Assembly (NCBI GenBank): GCA_963677395.2
Contig: OY781965.2
Coordinates: 682,001-746,000 of the forward strand
Length of the DNA: 64,000 nucleotides
Direction of reading: 5' to 3'
Source: G963667975 sp963677395
GTDB taxonomy: Bacteria; Bacteroidota; Bacteroidia; Bacteroidales; G963667975
Below the pieces are notes generated by a model. The model worked only from the letters and a program-made list of their open reading frames with translations. It searched no databases and had not been told where the DNA came from. Position numbers and translations under genes: made by a program. How positions within the stretch are numbered: the stretch's first letter is position 1; each line of letters begins with the position of its first letter. Shown here in pieces: positions 8,631 through 17,678 of the stretch.

Positions 8631-9509
8631 ATGAAAATTGCCTTAATAGGAAAAATGCTTGCTGACGATGGATATTTCTATGTCCAACTATTGGTGTCAA
8701 GGCTTGAAGCGTATGGTTTTCAACCCGCCATTCACCGAAGCTTTTACGAGATAATCCGAAAGAAAGTGCAATTTATGCGTACGCCGGAATTTTTCACTGA
8801 TGAAACATTGATTCAGAGTGGGTGCGATTTACTATTGACAGTGGGTGGTGACGGAACTTTGCTTGATACAATTACGTTAGTGCGCGATTCAAAGATCCCG
8901 ATTTTGGGTGTGAATCTGGGTCGTCTCGGATTTTTGGCATCTGTTAACAAAGAGCAGATTGATTTTGCGTTATTATCAATTAAGCAAAATGATTTTTGTT
9001 TGGAAGAGCGGGCACTATTACAAATAGAGACTACCAACAACCACTTTGGAGAATTAAATTTTGCATTAAACGATGTCACGGTTTACAAAAAAGACCCTAA
9101 TTCAATGCTGAAAGTAAATGTATCTGTGAATGATGAGTTCTTGAATACATACTGGGGAGATGGACTTATTATTGCAACCCCGACAGGTTCTACGGCGTAT
9201 TCATTAAGTTGTGGAGGACCAATTATGACTCCTGATTCGGGTAATTTTATTCTTACTCCGGTTGCTCCTCATACACTAACGGTAAGGCCTCTGGTTATTC
9301 CTGACAGTTCTGTTTTGAAAATTTATACAGAACTTCGTTCTATTGAATATTTAGTAAGCCTTGATTCACGGGCACATGCCATAGAAGCTAATACAGAGCT
9401 TACTTTGAGAAAAGCTCCGTTTTCCATTCAGCTTGTTCGTATGAATAATCATCACTTTTTCAACACAATTCGTGAAAAACTAATGTGGGGAATAGATGCA
9501 CGAAAGTAA
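8631..9509 (+). CDS. nadK: NAD kinase
   Basis: NadK phosphorylates NAD to NADP. The 292-residue protein has the GGDGTLLDT motif at residues 72-80, the GVNLGRLGFLA block, the LND motif for ligand binding, and the strongly conserved ATPTGSTAYSLSCGGPI stretch. Length is normal. It lies 10 bases behind the Omp85-like gene and so forms an operon with it and the CBS gene. Confidence 0.97.
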   Translation: MKIALIGKMLADDGYFYVQLLVSRLEAYGFQPAIHRSFYEIIRKKVQFMRTPEFFTDETLIQSGCDLLLTVGGDGTLLDTITLVRDSKIPILGVNLGRLGFLASVNKEQIDFALLSIKQNDFCLEERALLQIETTNNHFGELNFALNDVTVYKKDPNSMLKVNVSVNDEFLNTYWGDGLIIATPTGSTAYSLSCGGPIMTPDSGNFILTPVAPHTLTVRPLVIPDSSVLKIYTELRSIEYLVSLDSRAHAIEANTELTLRKAPFSIQLVRMNNHHFFNTIREKLMWGIDARK

Positions 9510-9530
9510 AGATGCTTTGAATCAGAAGCA

Positions 9531-9562
9531 TTTGCGTAAAACAAAAAAATAAACTACTTTTG
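9531..9562 (+). promoter_or_regulatory. Bacteroidota-type promoter of the DUF6089-like gene
   Basis: TTTG at 9531-9534 and TACTTTTG at 9555-9562 are separated by 20 bases, matching the Bacteroidota -33/-7 consensus (TTTG, 19-21 bases, TAnnTTTG). The start codon follows 79 bases downstream. Confidence 0.7.
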
Positions 9563-9641
9563 CTCGCTTTGTATTTTCTGCAAATTGCACATACGAAAGT
9601 AGTACCAAAAGTAGTTTTACATAACAAAACATTCAAAAGCA

Positions 9642-10529
9642 ATGAAAAAGGCGGCATTCATTCTGTTAGCATTACTTTTTTCGACAGGTATTTTTGCTCA
9701 ACGTTCAGAAATCGGAGTAATGGGCGGCATCTCTTATTATATGGGAGATATCAATACCAGTAAGCTATTTTACAAACCCAACTTTATGGGTGGAATTGTA
9801 TATCGTTACAATTTCAATCCTCGCTGGGCCTTTAAAATGAATGCAATATATGGGAAAATAGAAGGAGACGATAAAGATTTTGGAAATATTCGTAACCTGA
9901 ATTTCAGATCAAGAATTGTGGATTTATCCGCTCAGATTGAATTAAATTTTCTTCCGTATTTTACCGGAAGTAAAAAAGCCCGCGTTGCTCCTTATATCTT
10001 TACAGGGCTGGCTCTTTTTAGCTTTAATCCTCAAACAGACTATGTAGATCCTTTAACAAAAGAAACTCAAACTGTTGACCTTCAGACATTGAGTACCGAA
10101 GGTCAGGGCACTATTGCAAATCCGAATGTTGATACATATTCGTTAACTCAGCTTGCAATCCCTTTCGGACTTGGCTGTAAGATTAGTTTATCTAAAATTG
10201 TTTGCCTTGGTTTTGAATGGAGCTACAGAATGACTTTTACAGATTATCTGGATGATATCAGCGGAAAATATGTTGACCGTGTAAGCCTTGGAGCAGAACG
10301 TGGCGAAAAAGCAGTTGCAGTTGCCGACAGAACACCTGAGTTGCTTGATCCCAATACATTAGCGCCGTATTCTCCTAACGTGGCCGGAGCTCAACGCGGA
10401 AATTCAAATACCAAAGACTGGTACTCATTTGTGGGCATTTCCCTTACCTTTAAACTTAACATGAGAGGCCATAGTCGTTGCGATGCGTATGGTGGTTCCG
10501 GTAATTACAGAGAGAATATTTATCGTTAA
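9642..10529 (+). CDS. DUF6089-like outer membrane beta-barrel protein
   Basis: A 295-residue exported protein with a classical signal peptide (residues 1-19, ending FAQ). The mature part starts with EIGVMGGISYYMGDIN, then alternating strands typical of an eight-stranded porin-like barrel (FMGGIVYRYNFNPRWAFKMNAIYG). This looks like the DUF6089 family, which I remember at the same place between nadK and uppS in many Bacteroidales. Its function is not known. The C-terminal 50 residues (after NTKDWYSFVGISLTFKLN) lack strand character. Confidence 0.8.
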   Translation: MKKAAFILLALLFSTGIFAQRSEIGVMGGISYYMGDINTSKLFYKPNFMGGIVYRYNFNPRWAFKMNAIYGKIEGDDKDFGNIRNLNFRSRIVDLSAQIELNFLPYFTGSKKARVAPYIFTGLALFSFNPQTDYVDPLTKETQTVDLQTLSTEGQGTIANPNVDTYSLTQLAIPFGLGCKISLSKIVCLGFEWSYRMTFTDYLDDISGKYVDRVSLGAERGEKAVAVADRTPELLDPNTLAPYSPNVAGAQRGNSNTKDWYSFVGISLTFKLNMRGHSRCDAYGGSGNYRENIYR

Positions 10530-10590
10530 ACATATCATTTATCGAAAATCAACGTTTTAGTACACATAAATTTTATTGTAGTAACTTTAG

Positions 10591-11349
10591 ATGAGTTTTA
10601 AGGAACAAATAGATTTCAACCGTTTACCCCTTCATGTGGCAATTATCATGGATGGTAATGGTCGTTGGGCAAAACAGCGCCAAAAAGAAAGAACATTTGG
10701 TCATGAACATGGCGTAACAGCAGTAAGAGAAACTGTTGAAGCTGCTGCTGAAATTGGTATTCAGCATCTTACGCTTTACGCGTTTTCAACCGAAAATTGG
10801 AACAGACCCAAAGAAGAAGTAAATGCATTGATGAGTCTTTTGGTGAAATCAATACAGATAGAAACCAAAACTCTGAACGATAACAGCATAAAACTTGAAG
10901 CTATTGGCGATCTTCAAAGCCTTGAAAAAGAAACTTACGACGTTTTGATGCAGGCAATTGATGACACATCTTCAAATACCCGAATGACTTTAACACTGGC
11001 ACTTAGCTACAGTTCACGCTGGGAAATCACCGAAGCGGTAAAAAAAATTGCCCTAAAAGTGCAATCCGGAGAAATTAATCCCTCAGATATTACTGCCGAA
11101 ACTATATCAACCCATTTATGTACAGCCGGAAAGCCAGATCCGGAACTGATGATCCGAACCAGTGGAGAACAACGTATCAGCAACTTTCTGCTTTGGCAGC
11201 TTGCTTATGCGGAACTCTATTTTACACCCAAACTTTGGCCCGATTTTCGCAAAGAAGATCTTTACGAAGCCCTTGTTCATTTCCAAAACAGAGAACGCCG
11301 TTTTGGAATGACCGGCGACCAGATCAGCAACTTAAACACTGTCCTTTAA
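10591..11349 (+). CDS. uppS: Undecaprenyl diphosphate synthase (cis-isoprenyl transferase)
   Basis: UppS makes the C55 lipid carrier for peptidoglycan and O-antigen. The 252-residue protein has the catalytic Asp21 in IIMDGNGRWA, the YAFSTENWNRP block, and the late signature DPELMIRTSGEQRISNFLLWQLAYAEL (binding site for isopentenyl diphosphate). The end blocks FTPKLWPDF and RRFGM are also present. It lies 23 bases before bamA, linking cell wall and outer membrane assembly in one transcript. Confidence 0.97.
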   Translation: MSFKEQIDFNRLPLHVAIIMDGNGRWAKQRQKERTFGHEHGVTAVRETVEAAAEIGIQHLTLYAFSTENWNRPKEEVNALMSLLVKSIQIETKTLNDNSIKLEAIGDLQSLEKETYDVLMQAIDDTSSNTRMTLTLALSYSSRWEITEAVKKIALKVQSGEINPSDITAETISTHLCTAGKPDPELMIRTSGEQRISNFLLWQLAYAELYFTPKLWPDFRKEDLYEALVHFQNRERRFGMTGDQISNLNTVL

Positions 11350-11372
11350 TATTAATAAAAGCAACCTCTTCC

Positions 11373-13913
11373 ATGTATCATAATCCTCAAACACACTTAC
11401 GTCTTTCATTATTTTTCGTTCTGTTTTTTGCTTTGTTTTTCCCAATTTCGGGTATTACTCAAATCACCATTGGCGATGATGTAAATTCTGTAGATTATGG
11501 AAACCCAAAGGAGTATGAGATCGGAGGAATTACTGTTTCCGGCGTTCAGTTTTTAGATAACAATGCCATCTTAATGATTACAAATCTCAATGTTGGCGAA
11601 AAAATTGTGATTCCGGGAGACAAAATTACTCAGGCAATTGACAAACTCTGGGAGCAGGGGCTCTTTGAAAATATTAAGGTTTCGATTACAAAGATGCAGG
11701 GAAGTGTTGTATTTCTGGATATTTACCTTCAGGAACGTCCCCGATTGACTAAATTTTCGTTTGTTGGTATTCGAAAAGGTGAAGCTGATAAAGTGAAAGA
11801 AGCAATTAATATTTCCAGTGGAGATGTTGTTACCGAAAATCTTGCAATTCGCTCTAAAAATAAAATCAGAAAACATTTTATTGATAAAGGTTACCTGGAT
11901 GTAGATGTTAATGTGCGTCAGGTAGTTGATACGTCTTCGGCAAATGGAACCATTCTCTACTTCGATATCAAAAAGAATAAGCGTATTAAAGTTAATAAAA
12001 TCAATTTTATCGGGAATTCTATCTTTTCGGATGAAAGTGGCCGCAGAAAACTCAAAAATACAAAGGAAAAACGCTTTTGGAGGCTTTTTAAATCCTCAAA
12101 ATATATCCGTGAAGACTTTGATGACGATTTAACAAAAGTAGTGGCATATTACAATGAACTGGGTTACAGAGATGCTAAAATAGAGCGTGATTCTGTGTAT
12201 AGAAATAATAATAAAACAATCAATATTGATGTTTATGTAAACGAAGGCAGAAAATATTATTTCAGAAATATTAATTGGGTCGGAAACACAAAGTACTCCT
12301 CTGAGCAATTGGGCAATATATTGAAAATCAGAAAGGGAGATACTTATAATCAGCAAAAGCTCGAACAAAATCTTTCATTTAACCCTCAGAGCGTTGATGT
12401 TAGTTCGCTCTACATGGACGATGGTTATTTGTTTTTTCAGGCAGTTCCGGTTGAAGTTCAGGTAGATAACGATTCAATTGATATTGAAATCCGTATCCGT
12501 GAAGGAAAACAGGCTCGTATCAACAAAGTAACGATCAAAGGAAATTCTAAAACAAACGACCACGTTATTCTCCGTGAAATCAGAACTCAACCAGGTCAGC
12601 TTTTCAGCCGTTCAGATATTATTCGTACCAGAAATGAACTTGCCCAGTTGAGATACTTTAACCAGGAAACAATTAAGCCTGTTCCAATTCCAAATCCCGA
12701 AAATGGTACAGTTGATATTGAGTATCAGGTAGAAGAGACTTCTTCCGATCAGCTTGAACTCTCCGGAGGTTGGGGAGGCGGTTATGTTGTGGGAACATTA
12801 GGATTATCCTTCAATAACTTTTCTGCACGAAACTTCTTTAAAAAGTCAGCATGGAGACCATTGCCATCGGGCGACGGACAAAAACTCAGCCTACGTGGTC
12901 AAACCAACGGAAAATATTACTATTCGGTAAGTGCCTCATTTACAGAACCATGGCTTGGTGGCAAAAAACCTCAGTCATTAAGCGTTTCTGTTTACCATTC
13001 TGTTCAAACAAATGGTTATGACAGCGAAAGTAGCCAATATGCTTCTCTTGTAATTAATGGAATAACCGTTGGATTAGGGAAGCGTTTGAAATGGCCTGAT
13101 GATTATTTTACAATATATCACGCAATTAACTTGCAACGATATTCCTTGAAGAATTACTCTTCACTCTTTTCATTCAGCGATGGGAATTCAAATAATATCA
13201 ATTATAGCTTCACCATTGCCCGAAACTCCATTGATGCACCTATTTACCCGCGTTACGGCTCTGAACTTTCATTAACAGTTCAATTGACTCCTCCGTTTTC
13301 CATGTTTAACAAGAAAGATTACAATACAATCAGTGATAAAGAACGTTACGAATGGATGGAATACCACAAATGGAGCTTTAAATCTTCCTGGTACTTCAAT
13401 TTGGCAGGAAAGTTTGTACTTAACACACGTGCCCGTTTTGGATTTTTAAGTTATTATGACTCAAAAACCGGATATCCTCCATTTGAAAGATTCTACGTAG
13501 GGGGTGATGGATTATCAGGTTATGCATTAGATGGTCGTGAATTAATTGCATTACGTGGCTATGGAAACAATACATTAACGCCATTAAATACACGTAGTTC
13601 AAGTTCTGAAAGCTATGTTGGCGGTACTGTTTATGACAAATATACTGTTGAACTAAGATACCCGTTTTCACTGAATCCAAGCGCAACTATTTATGGTTTG
13701 GCATTTATGGAAGGAGGAAATGCATGGGAAGGACTCGGTCAGTTTAATCCGTTTGATATGTTTAAGTCGGTAGGTGTTGGCGTTCGCGTCTTCCTTCCAA
13801 TGTTTGGAGTACTTGGGTTAGACTGGGGTTATGGTTTCGACAACGTTCCCGGCATTCCCGGAGCAAACAAAGGTCAATTCCACTTCTCTATCAATCAGTC
13901 AATTGATCAGTAA
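11373..13913 (+). CDS. bamA: Outer membrane protein assembly factor BamA
   Basis: BamA is the core of the machine that folds beta-barrels into the outer membrane. The 846-residue protein has a signal peptide (about 30 residues), then several POTRA domains (residues about 50-450; repeated motifs such as ITVSGVQFLDNNAI, KFSFVGIRKGEAD, RNINWVGNTKYSSEQL and KVTIKGNSKTNDHVILREI) and a C-terminal 16-strand barrel with the FERFYVGGDGLSGYALDGRE and RGY blocks. The frame is open upstream into uppS, but ATG 11373 gives the only plausible signal peptide. Followed by two Skp-like chaperone genes. Confidence 0.96.
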   Translation: MYHNPQTHLRLSLFFVLFFALFFPISGITQITIGDDVNSVDYGNPKEYEIGGITVSGVQFLDNNAILMITNLNVGEKIVIPGDKITQAIDKLWEQGLFENIKVSITKMQGSVVFLDIYLQERPRLTKFSFVGIRKGEADKVKEAINISSGDVVTENLAIRSKNKIRKHFIDKGYLDVDVNVRQVVDTSSANGTILYFDIKKNKRIKVNKINFIGNSIFSDESGRRKLKNTKEKRFWRLFKSSKYIREDFDDDLTKVVAYYNELGYRDAKIERDSVYRNNNKTINIDVYVNEGRKYYFRNINWVGNTKYSSEQLGNILKIRKGDTYNQQKLEQNLSFNPQSVDVSSLYMDDGYLFFQAVPVEVQVDNDSIDIEIRIREGKQARINKVTIKGNSKTNDHVILREIRTQPGQLFSRSDIIRTRNELAQLRYFNQETIKPVPIPNPENGTVDIEYQVEETSSDQLELSGGWGGGYVVGTLGLSFNNFSARNFFKKSAWRPLPSGDGQKLSLRGQTNGKYYYSVSASFTEPWLGGKKPQSLSVSVYHSVQTNGYDSESSQYASLVINGITVGLGKRLKWPDDYFTIYHAINLQRYSLKNYSSLFSFSDGNSNNINYSFTIARNSIDAPIYPRYGSELSLTVQLTPPFSMFNKKDYNTISDKERYEWMEYHKWSFKSSWYFNLAGKFVLNTRARFGFLSYYDSKTGYPPFERFYVGGDGLSGYALDGRELIALRGYGNNTLTPLNTRSSSSESYVGGTVYDKYTVELRYPFSLNPSATIYGLAFMEGGNAWEGLGQFNPFDMFKSVGVGVRVFLPMFGVLGLDWGYGFDNVPGIPGANKGQFHFSINQSIDQ

Positions 13914-13967
13914 TAAAGCTTTGGCACAGGATTTGGTAAGATTATAGAAATTAAAGATCATATAACC

Positions 13968-14597
13968 ATGAAAAAGATTCTCTTCGGCTTATTGATTATT
14001 GTGTGGACCTCATTTGGATACGCACAAAAATATGCATACGTTGACACGGAATATATTCTGAGCAATATTCCCGAATATAAAGATGCACAGGAACAAATTG
14101 ATGAACTCTCACTACAATGGCAAAAAGAAATTGAACAAAAATTTAAAGCCATTGATAAAATGTATAAAGATTATCAGGCTGAGTCTGTTTTGCTTCCTGA
14201 AGATTTGAAGAAAAAACGTGAAGAAGATATTGTAGCTGCTGAAAAAGAAGCAAAAGATCTTCAACGTAAACGTTTTGGGAAAGATGGCGATTTATTTAAA
14301 AAACGTCAGGAACTTATCAAACCTATACAGGATAAGGTTTACAATGCGATTGAAAAACGTGCTCAGGAAAAAGCCTATGTATTTGTGTTCGATAAAGCAT
14401 CCGGCACTGTAACAATTATTTATGCTGATCCTAAGTATGATATCAGTGATGAAATTCTGGATGATATGGGTTACAAACTCAATAAAAAACCGACAGGTAC
14501 AGGTACTACGGGCTCAGGTGCAAAATCTGCACAACCAACCGAAACTCAGGAGAAAAAACAAGGAAACTCACCCGGATCACCTCCTGTTCGCAGGTAA
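13968..14597 (+). CDS. OmpH/Skp family periplasmic chaperone (first copy)
   Basis: Skp proteins hold unfolded outer membrane proteins in the periplasm and hand them to BamA. This 209-residue protein has a signal peptide (1-19, ending YAQ), the typical opening KYAYVDTEYILSNIPEYKDAQEQ, a long charged coiled coil (residues 45-120) and the closing strand KAYVFVFDKASGTVTIIYADPKYDIS. It has an unusually long tail of about 35 residues rich in Thr, Gly, Pro and Gln. It follows bamA by 54 bases and a second copy follows it. Confidence 0.93.
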   Translation: MKKILFGLLIIVWTSFGYAQKYAYVDTEYILSNIPEYKDAQEQIDELSLQWQKEIEQKFKAIDKMYKDYQAESVLLPEDLKKKREEDIVAAEKEAKDLQRKRFGKDGDLFKKRQELIKPIQDKVYNAIEKRAQEKAYVFVFDKASGTVTIIYADPKYDISDEILDDMGYKLNKKPTGTGTTGSGAKSAQPTETQEKKQGNSPGSPPVRR

Positions 14598-14661
14598 GTT
14601 GTTAATTTCATAAATAATTGTAACTTTGACACCTCAAAAAAAATTAAAAACAACTTATACA

Positions 14662-15177
14662 ATGAAAAGTATCACAAAAATCACCATTCTTTTTATCTTT
14701 CTTTCTTTTAGCGTAGCAGGATTTGCTCAGAAACCAATCAAACTTGGACACATCAACTCTGATGAACTCCTCAAAAAATTACCAGAGAAGGATACCGTTG
14801 AAGCAAAACTTGCAAAGTATTACAAAGAACTGGAAGTTACGTTAAAGAGCATGCAAACTGAGTTTGAAAATCGCTATAAGGATTTTACTGAAAAATCAGC
14901 TCAAATGTCTGAACTGATAAAACAAACCAAAGCTCAGGAATTACAGGATATGCAGAGCCGCTACGAAGAATTTCAGCAAAATGCTCAGAAAGAGTTTCAG
15001 CAAAAACGCTCTGAAATGTATGAGCCATTAATCAATAAGCTTAAAAAAGCAATTGAAGAAGTTGCAAAAGAAAATAAATATACGTATGTTTTCGACAGTA
15101 GCGTAGGCGTACTTCTCTACAGTGAAGACAGCGAAGATATTATGCCTTTAGTGAAGAAAAAATTGAATCTCAAGTAA
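14662..15177 (+). CDS. OmpH/Skp family periplasmic chaperone (second copy)
   Basis: A 171-residue exported protein with signal peptide (1-24, ending FAQ), the opening IKLGHINSDELLKKLPEKD, a coiled coil (residues 50-125) and the closing strand YTYVFDSSVGVLLYSEDSEDI, as in Skp/OmpH. The upstream frame extends to 14626, but ATG 14662 starts the signal peptide. A TAACTTTG box at 14621-14628 with a GTTG 19 bases before it may give it its own promoter. Two tandem Skp genes behind bamA are the usual Bacteroidales arrangement; murI, which I recall as often following, is absent. Confidence 0.93.
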   Translation: MKSITKITILFIFLSFSVAGFAQKPIKLGHINSDELLKKLPEKDTVEAKLAKYYKELEVTLKSMQTEFENRYKDFTEKSAQMSELIKQTKAQELQDMQSRYEEFQQNAQKEFQQKRSEMYEPLINKLKKAIEEVAKENKYTYVFDSSVGVLLYSEDSEDIMPLVKKKLNLK

Positions 15178-15205
15178 TCTTATTTTATTAAATGATACTT
15201 GGAAA

Positions 15206-15350
15206 GGGGCTGTCTGAAAAGCCCCTTATCTGGTAAAAAGGCTTTCCCGATTTTTGATACTCAGTCTGACAATTCTTAGTAAATAAGTTGTCATATTGAG
15301 GCTCGAGGATCGGGAAAATTTATTAAGGTGGCGGCTTTTTAGACTGCCAC
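15206..15350. mobile_element. MITE-like palindromic element, copy 1 (degenerate)
   Basis: The 145-base element has imperfect terminal inverted repeats: GGGGCTGTCTGAAAAGC at the left end and, read on the other strand, GTGGCAGTCTAAAAAGC at the right end. Inside these, TTTCCCGAT (15243-15251) pairs with ATCGGGAAA (15309-15317), and CTCAGTCTGACAATTCTT pairs imperfectly with AAGTTGTCATATTGAG. The whole unit can fold into one long stem. Parts recur at 62242-62373 and 21054-21113. No open reading frame of note lies inside, and I see no clear target duplication. Confidence 0.65.
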
Positions 15351-15463
15351 TTTTATTTTACGGCATAAGATTTGTTTAAAGATATGTTAATCAAAGGCAA
15401 TTAACCAAATGTTGCTTATTTTTACACCCCTAAACCGTTTTAACAAATCAATACATTTTTGCC

Positions 15464-15985
15464 ATGAAAAAAATTATGTTTACGCTTACAATCCTGCTTT
15501 TATCAGGCTTTGTAACTTTTACACAAACCCCTGAAAAAAAACTTAGTAAACTACCTTCCGTGAAAGTAAAAACGCTGGATGGGAAAACTATTAATACCGC
15601 TGAATTAAGTAATGACGGCAAACCTTTCATCATCAGTTTCTGGGCTTTATGGTGCAAGCCTTGCGTAAAGGAGTTAACAGCTATTGCCGAAGTTTATGAA
15701 GAATGGCAAAAAGAAACAGGGGTAAAAATTTACGCAGTTTCTATTGATGATGCACGCTCTTCCTCACGGGTTAAACCAACTGTGGATGGAAATAACTGGA
15801 CCTACGATGTGTTGCTTGATGCAAACAGCGAATTTAAACGTGCAATGAATGTAAATCAGATTCCTCATATGTTTATCGTAAACGGAAAGGGCGAAATTGT
15901 TTGGCAGCATACTTCTTTTGCAGATGGTGGCGAGCTTGAAGTAATCGAAGAAGTTCGTAAGGTTCTGGCTTCTTCAAAGAATTAA
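15464..15985 (+). CDS. TlpA-like thioredoxin-fold protein
   Basis: A 173-residue exported protein with a signal peptide (1-20) and a thioredoxin fold. The active site is W-C-K-P-C (Cys64, Cys67), followed by the VYEEWQKETGVKIYAVSIDD block and the cis-Pro motif QIPHMFIV, as in TlpA/ResA proteins that reduce disulfides in the periplasm. It stands 29 bases before a DUF6029-like outer membrane protein and then an Omp28-like lipoprotein with its own CxxC, so these three probably form a redox-linked envelope operon. Substrate unknown. Confidence 0.9.
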   Translation: MKKIMFTLTILLLSGFVTFTQTPEKKLSKLPSVKVKTLDGKTINTAELSNDGKPFIISFWALWCKPCVKELTAIAEVYEEWQKETGVKIYAVSIDDARSSSRVKPTVDGNNWTYDVLLDANSEFKRAMNVNQIPHMFIVNGKGEIVWQHTSFADGGELEVIEEVRKVLASSKN

Positions 15986-16014
15986 TCAATCTTTTAACGT
16001 CCTATTTTTTACCT

Positions 16015-17667
16015 ATGAACAGAAAAATACTGATTCTGATTATTGCACTTTTTCCGGGTTGCTTGTTTGCTCAGGGCTTTCTGGAAGGAGGAAAAGTTAC
16101 AGGTAACTTTCAGCTCGATGCGCAATATTATAACAAAGATTCATTAATCGGAGCACCGGATGTTCCTGAAAAAATGTTATTGAACGGCTTCGCGAATATT
16201 CTCTATACACAAGGAAACTTCAGCGCGGGCGTAAGATATGAAAGCTATCAGAATCCAATGCTTGGTTTTGATAAACGCTACAAAGGAAGCGGTTTTGCTT
16301 ATCGTTTTGCGTCCTATACCAACGATCAGTTTGAAATAACGGTTGGGAATTTTTATGAACAATTTGGAAGTGGATTGATTCTCAGAAGTTATGAAGAACG
16401 TAATCTGGGTCTTGATAATGCATTTGACGGTATTCGTGTAAGATATAATCCTTTTCAGGGTGTAACCGTAAAAGGATTGATTGGCGAACAACGTTATTTC
16501 TGGGAAAAAGGACCGGGAATCGTTCGCGGTGCAGATGCAGAATTTCAATTGAATGATTTGATTGGTGCTATGGAAGAGTCTAAAACCAGAATCAGCCTTG
16601 GTGCCAGCATGGTAAGTAAATATCAGGCTACCGAAGATATTATATTCGGATATATTGATACTGTGGGTTATAAATATGTATTACCTGAAAATGTAGCGGC
16701 CTTTGCCGGACGAATCGGGTTAAACCATGGTAACTTTGGATTGAATGTAGAATATGCCCGTAAGTCGAAAGACCCGAATGCCGATAATAGTTTTATCTAT
16801 CGTGATGGACAGGCTTTATTGCTTACGGCAACGTATTCCAAAAAAGGACTGGGTATTTATCTTTCGGCAAAAAGAATTGATAATATGGCGTTTAAAAGCA
16901 AACGTACTGAAAAAGGAAATATGTTGAATATCAACTATCTTCCGGCATTAACAAAACAACATACCTATAGTCTGGCTGCAATTTATCCTTATGCAACCCA
17001 ACCCAATGGCGAAATGGCTTTACAGGGTGAAATTGTATATACCATTCCTAAAGGAAAATTATTAGGTGGTAAATATGGTACAGAAGTGAAATTAAATTTT
17101 TCAAGAGCAAATTCGATTGACAAAACAAATCTGAATGATACAACTGGCTATGAATCATCATTTTTCAAACCAGGAGACGAGCTTTATTTTCAGGATATCA
17201 ATGTTGAAATTGCCAAAAAATTCAGCAGGAAACTGAAAGCTACATTTACATACATTAATTTGATTTACAATCAGTCAGTTATTGAAGGCCATCCAAATGA
17301 GCCGGATGTAAAAGCAAACATTGCTATTGCAGATGTAACCTGGAAATTTACAGATAAGAAAGCATTACGTACAGAAATTCAGCATCTTTGGACAAAAGAA
17401 GATGACAAAAACTGGGTAATGGGTCTGATGGAATATTCCATAGCTCCGGCTTGGTTCTTCTCTGTTTCCGATATGTATAATTACGGGAATGATGTAAAAG
17501 ACAAGCAAATTCATTATATGAATATTGCAGCGGGATATTCTCGTGGAACAAACAGGATTCAGCTTTCGTATGGTAAACAACGTGAAGGGATAATCTGTGT
17601 TGGAGGTGTTTGTCGTCAGGTTCCTGCTTCCAATGGTTTTTCGTTATCAATTACTTCAAGTTTTTAA
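16015..17667 (+). CDS. DUF6029-like outer membrane beta-barrel protein
   Basis: A 550-residue exported protein with signal peptide (1-19, ending FAQ). The mature part reads as a large barrel with many alternating strands (GNFQLDAQYYNKD, FAYRFASYTNDQFEITVGNFYEQFGSGLILRSYEERNLG in pieces). It resembles the DUF6029 family, which is restricted to Bacteroidota and of unknown function. The gene lies between a TlpA-like thioredoxin gene and an Omp28-like gene with only 29 and 11 bases between them, an arrangement that I recall from other Bacteroidales. Confidence 0.8.
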   Translation: MNRKILILIIALFPGCLFAQGFLEGGKVTGNFQLDAQYYNKDSLIGAPDVPEKMLLNGFANILYTQGNFSAGVRYESYQNPMLGFDKRYKGSGFAYRFASYTNDQFEITVGNFYEQFGSGLILRSYEERNLGLDNAFDGIRVRYNPFQGVTVKGLIGEQRYFWEKGPGIVRGADAEFQLNDLIGAMEESKTRISLGASMVSKYQATEDIIFGYIDTVGYKYVLPENVAAFAGRIGLNHGNFGLNVEYARKSKDPNADNSFIYRDGQALLLTATYSKKGLGIYLSAKRIDNMAFKSKRTEKGNMLNINYLPALTKQHTYSLAAIYPYATQPNGEMALQGEIVYTIPKGKLLGGKYGTEVKLNFSRANSIDKTNLNDTTGYESSFFKPGDELYFQDINVEIAKKFSRKLKATFTYINLIYNQSVIEGHPNEPDVKANIAIADVTWKFTDKKALRTEIQHLWTKEDDKNWVMGLMEYSIAPAWFFSVSDMYNYGNDVKDKQIHYMNIAAGYSRGTNRIQLSYGKQREGIICVGGVCRQVPASNGFSLSITSSF

Positions 17668-17678
17668 TGCTTAATTGA

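Noticed and set aside
13921..13938. A -24-like box TTGGCACAGGATTTGGTA between bamA and the first Skp gene
   Set aside because: The -12 position has GG in place of the required GC, and the gene lies in a tight operon behind bamA, so a sigma-54 promoter is not supported.
15178..15227. The GGGGCT-AGCCCC hairpin behind the second Skp gene as a terminator
   Set aside because: The 8-base-pair stem has no T run, and the sequence is better explained as the left end of the MITE-like element, although it may still weaken transcription.
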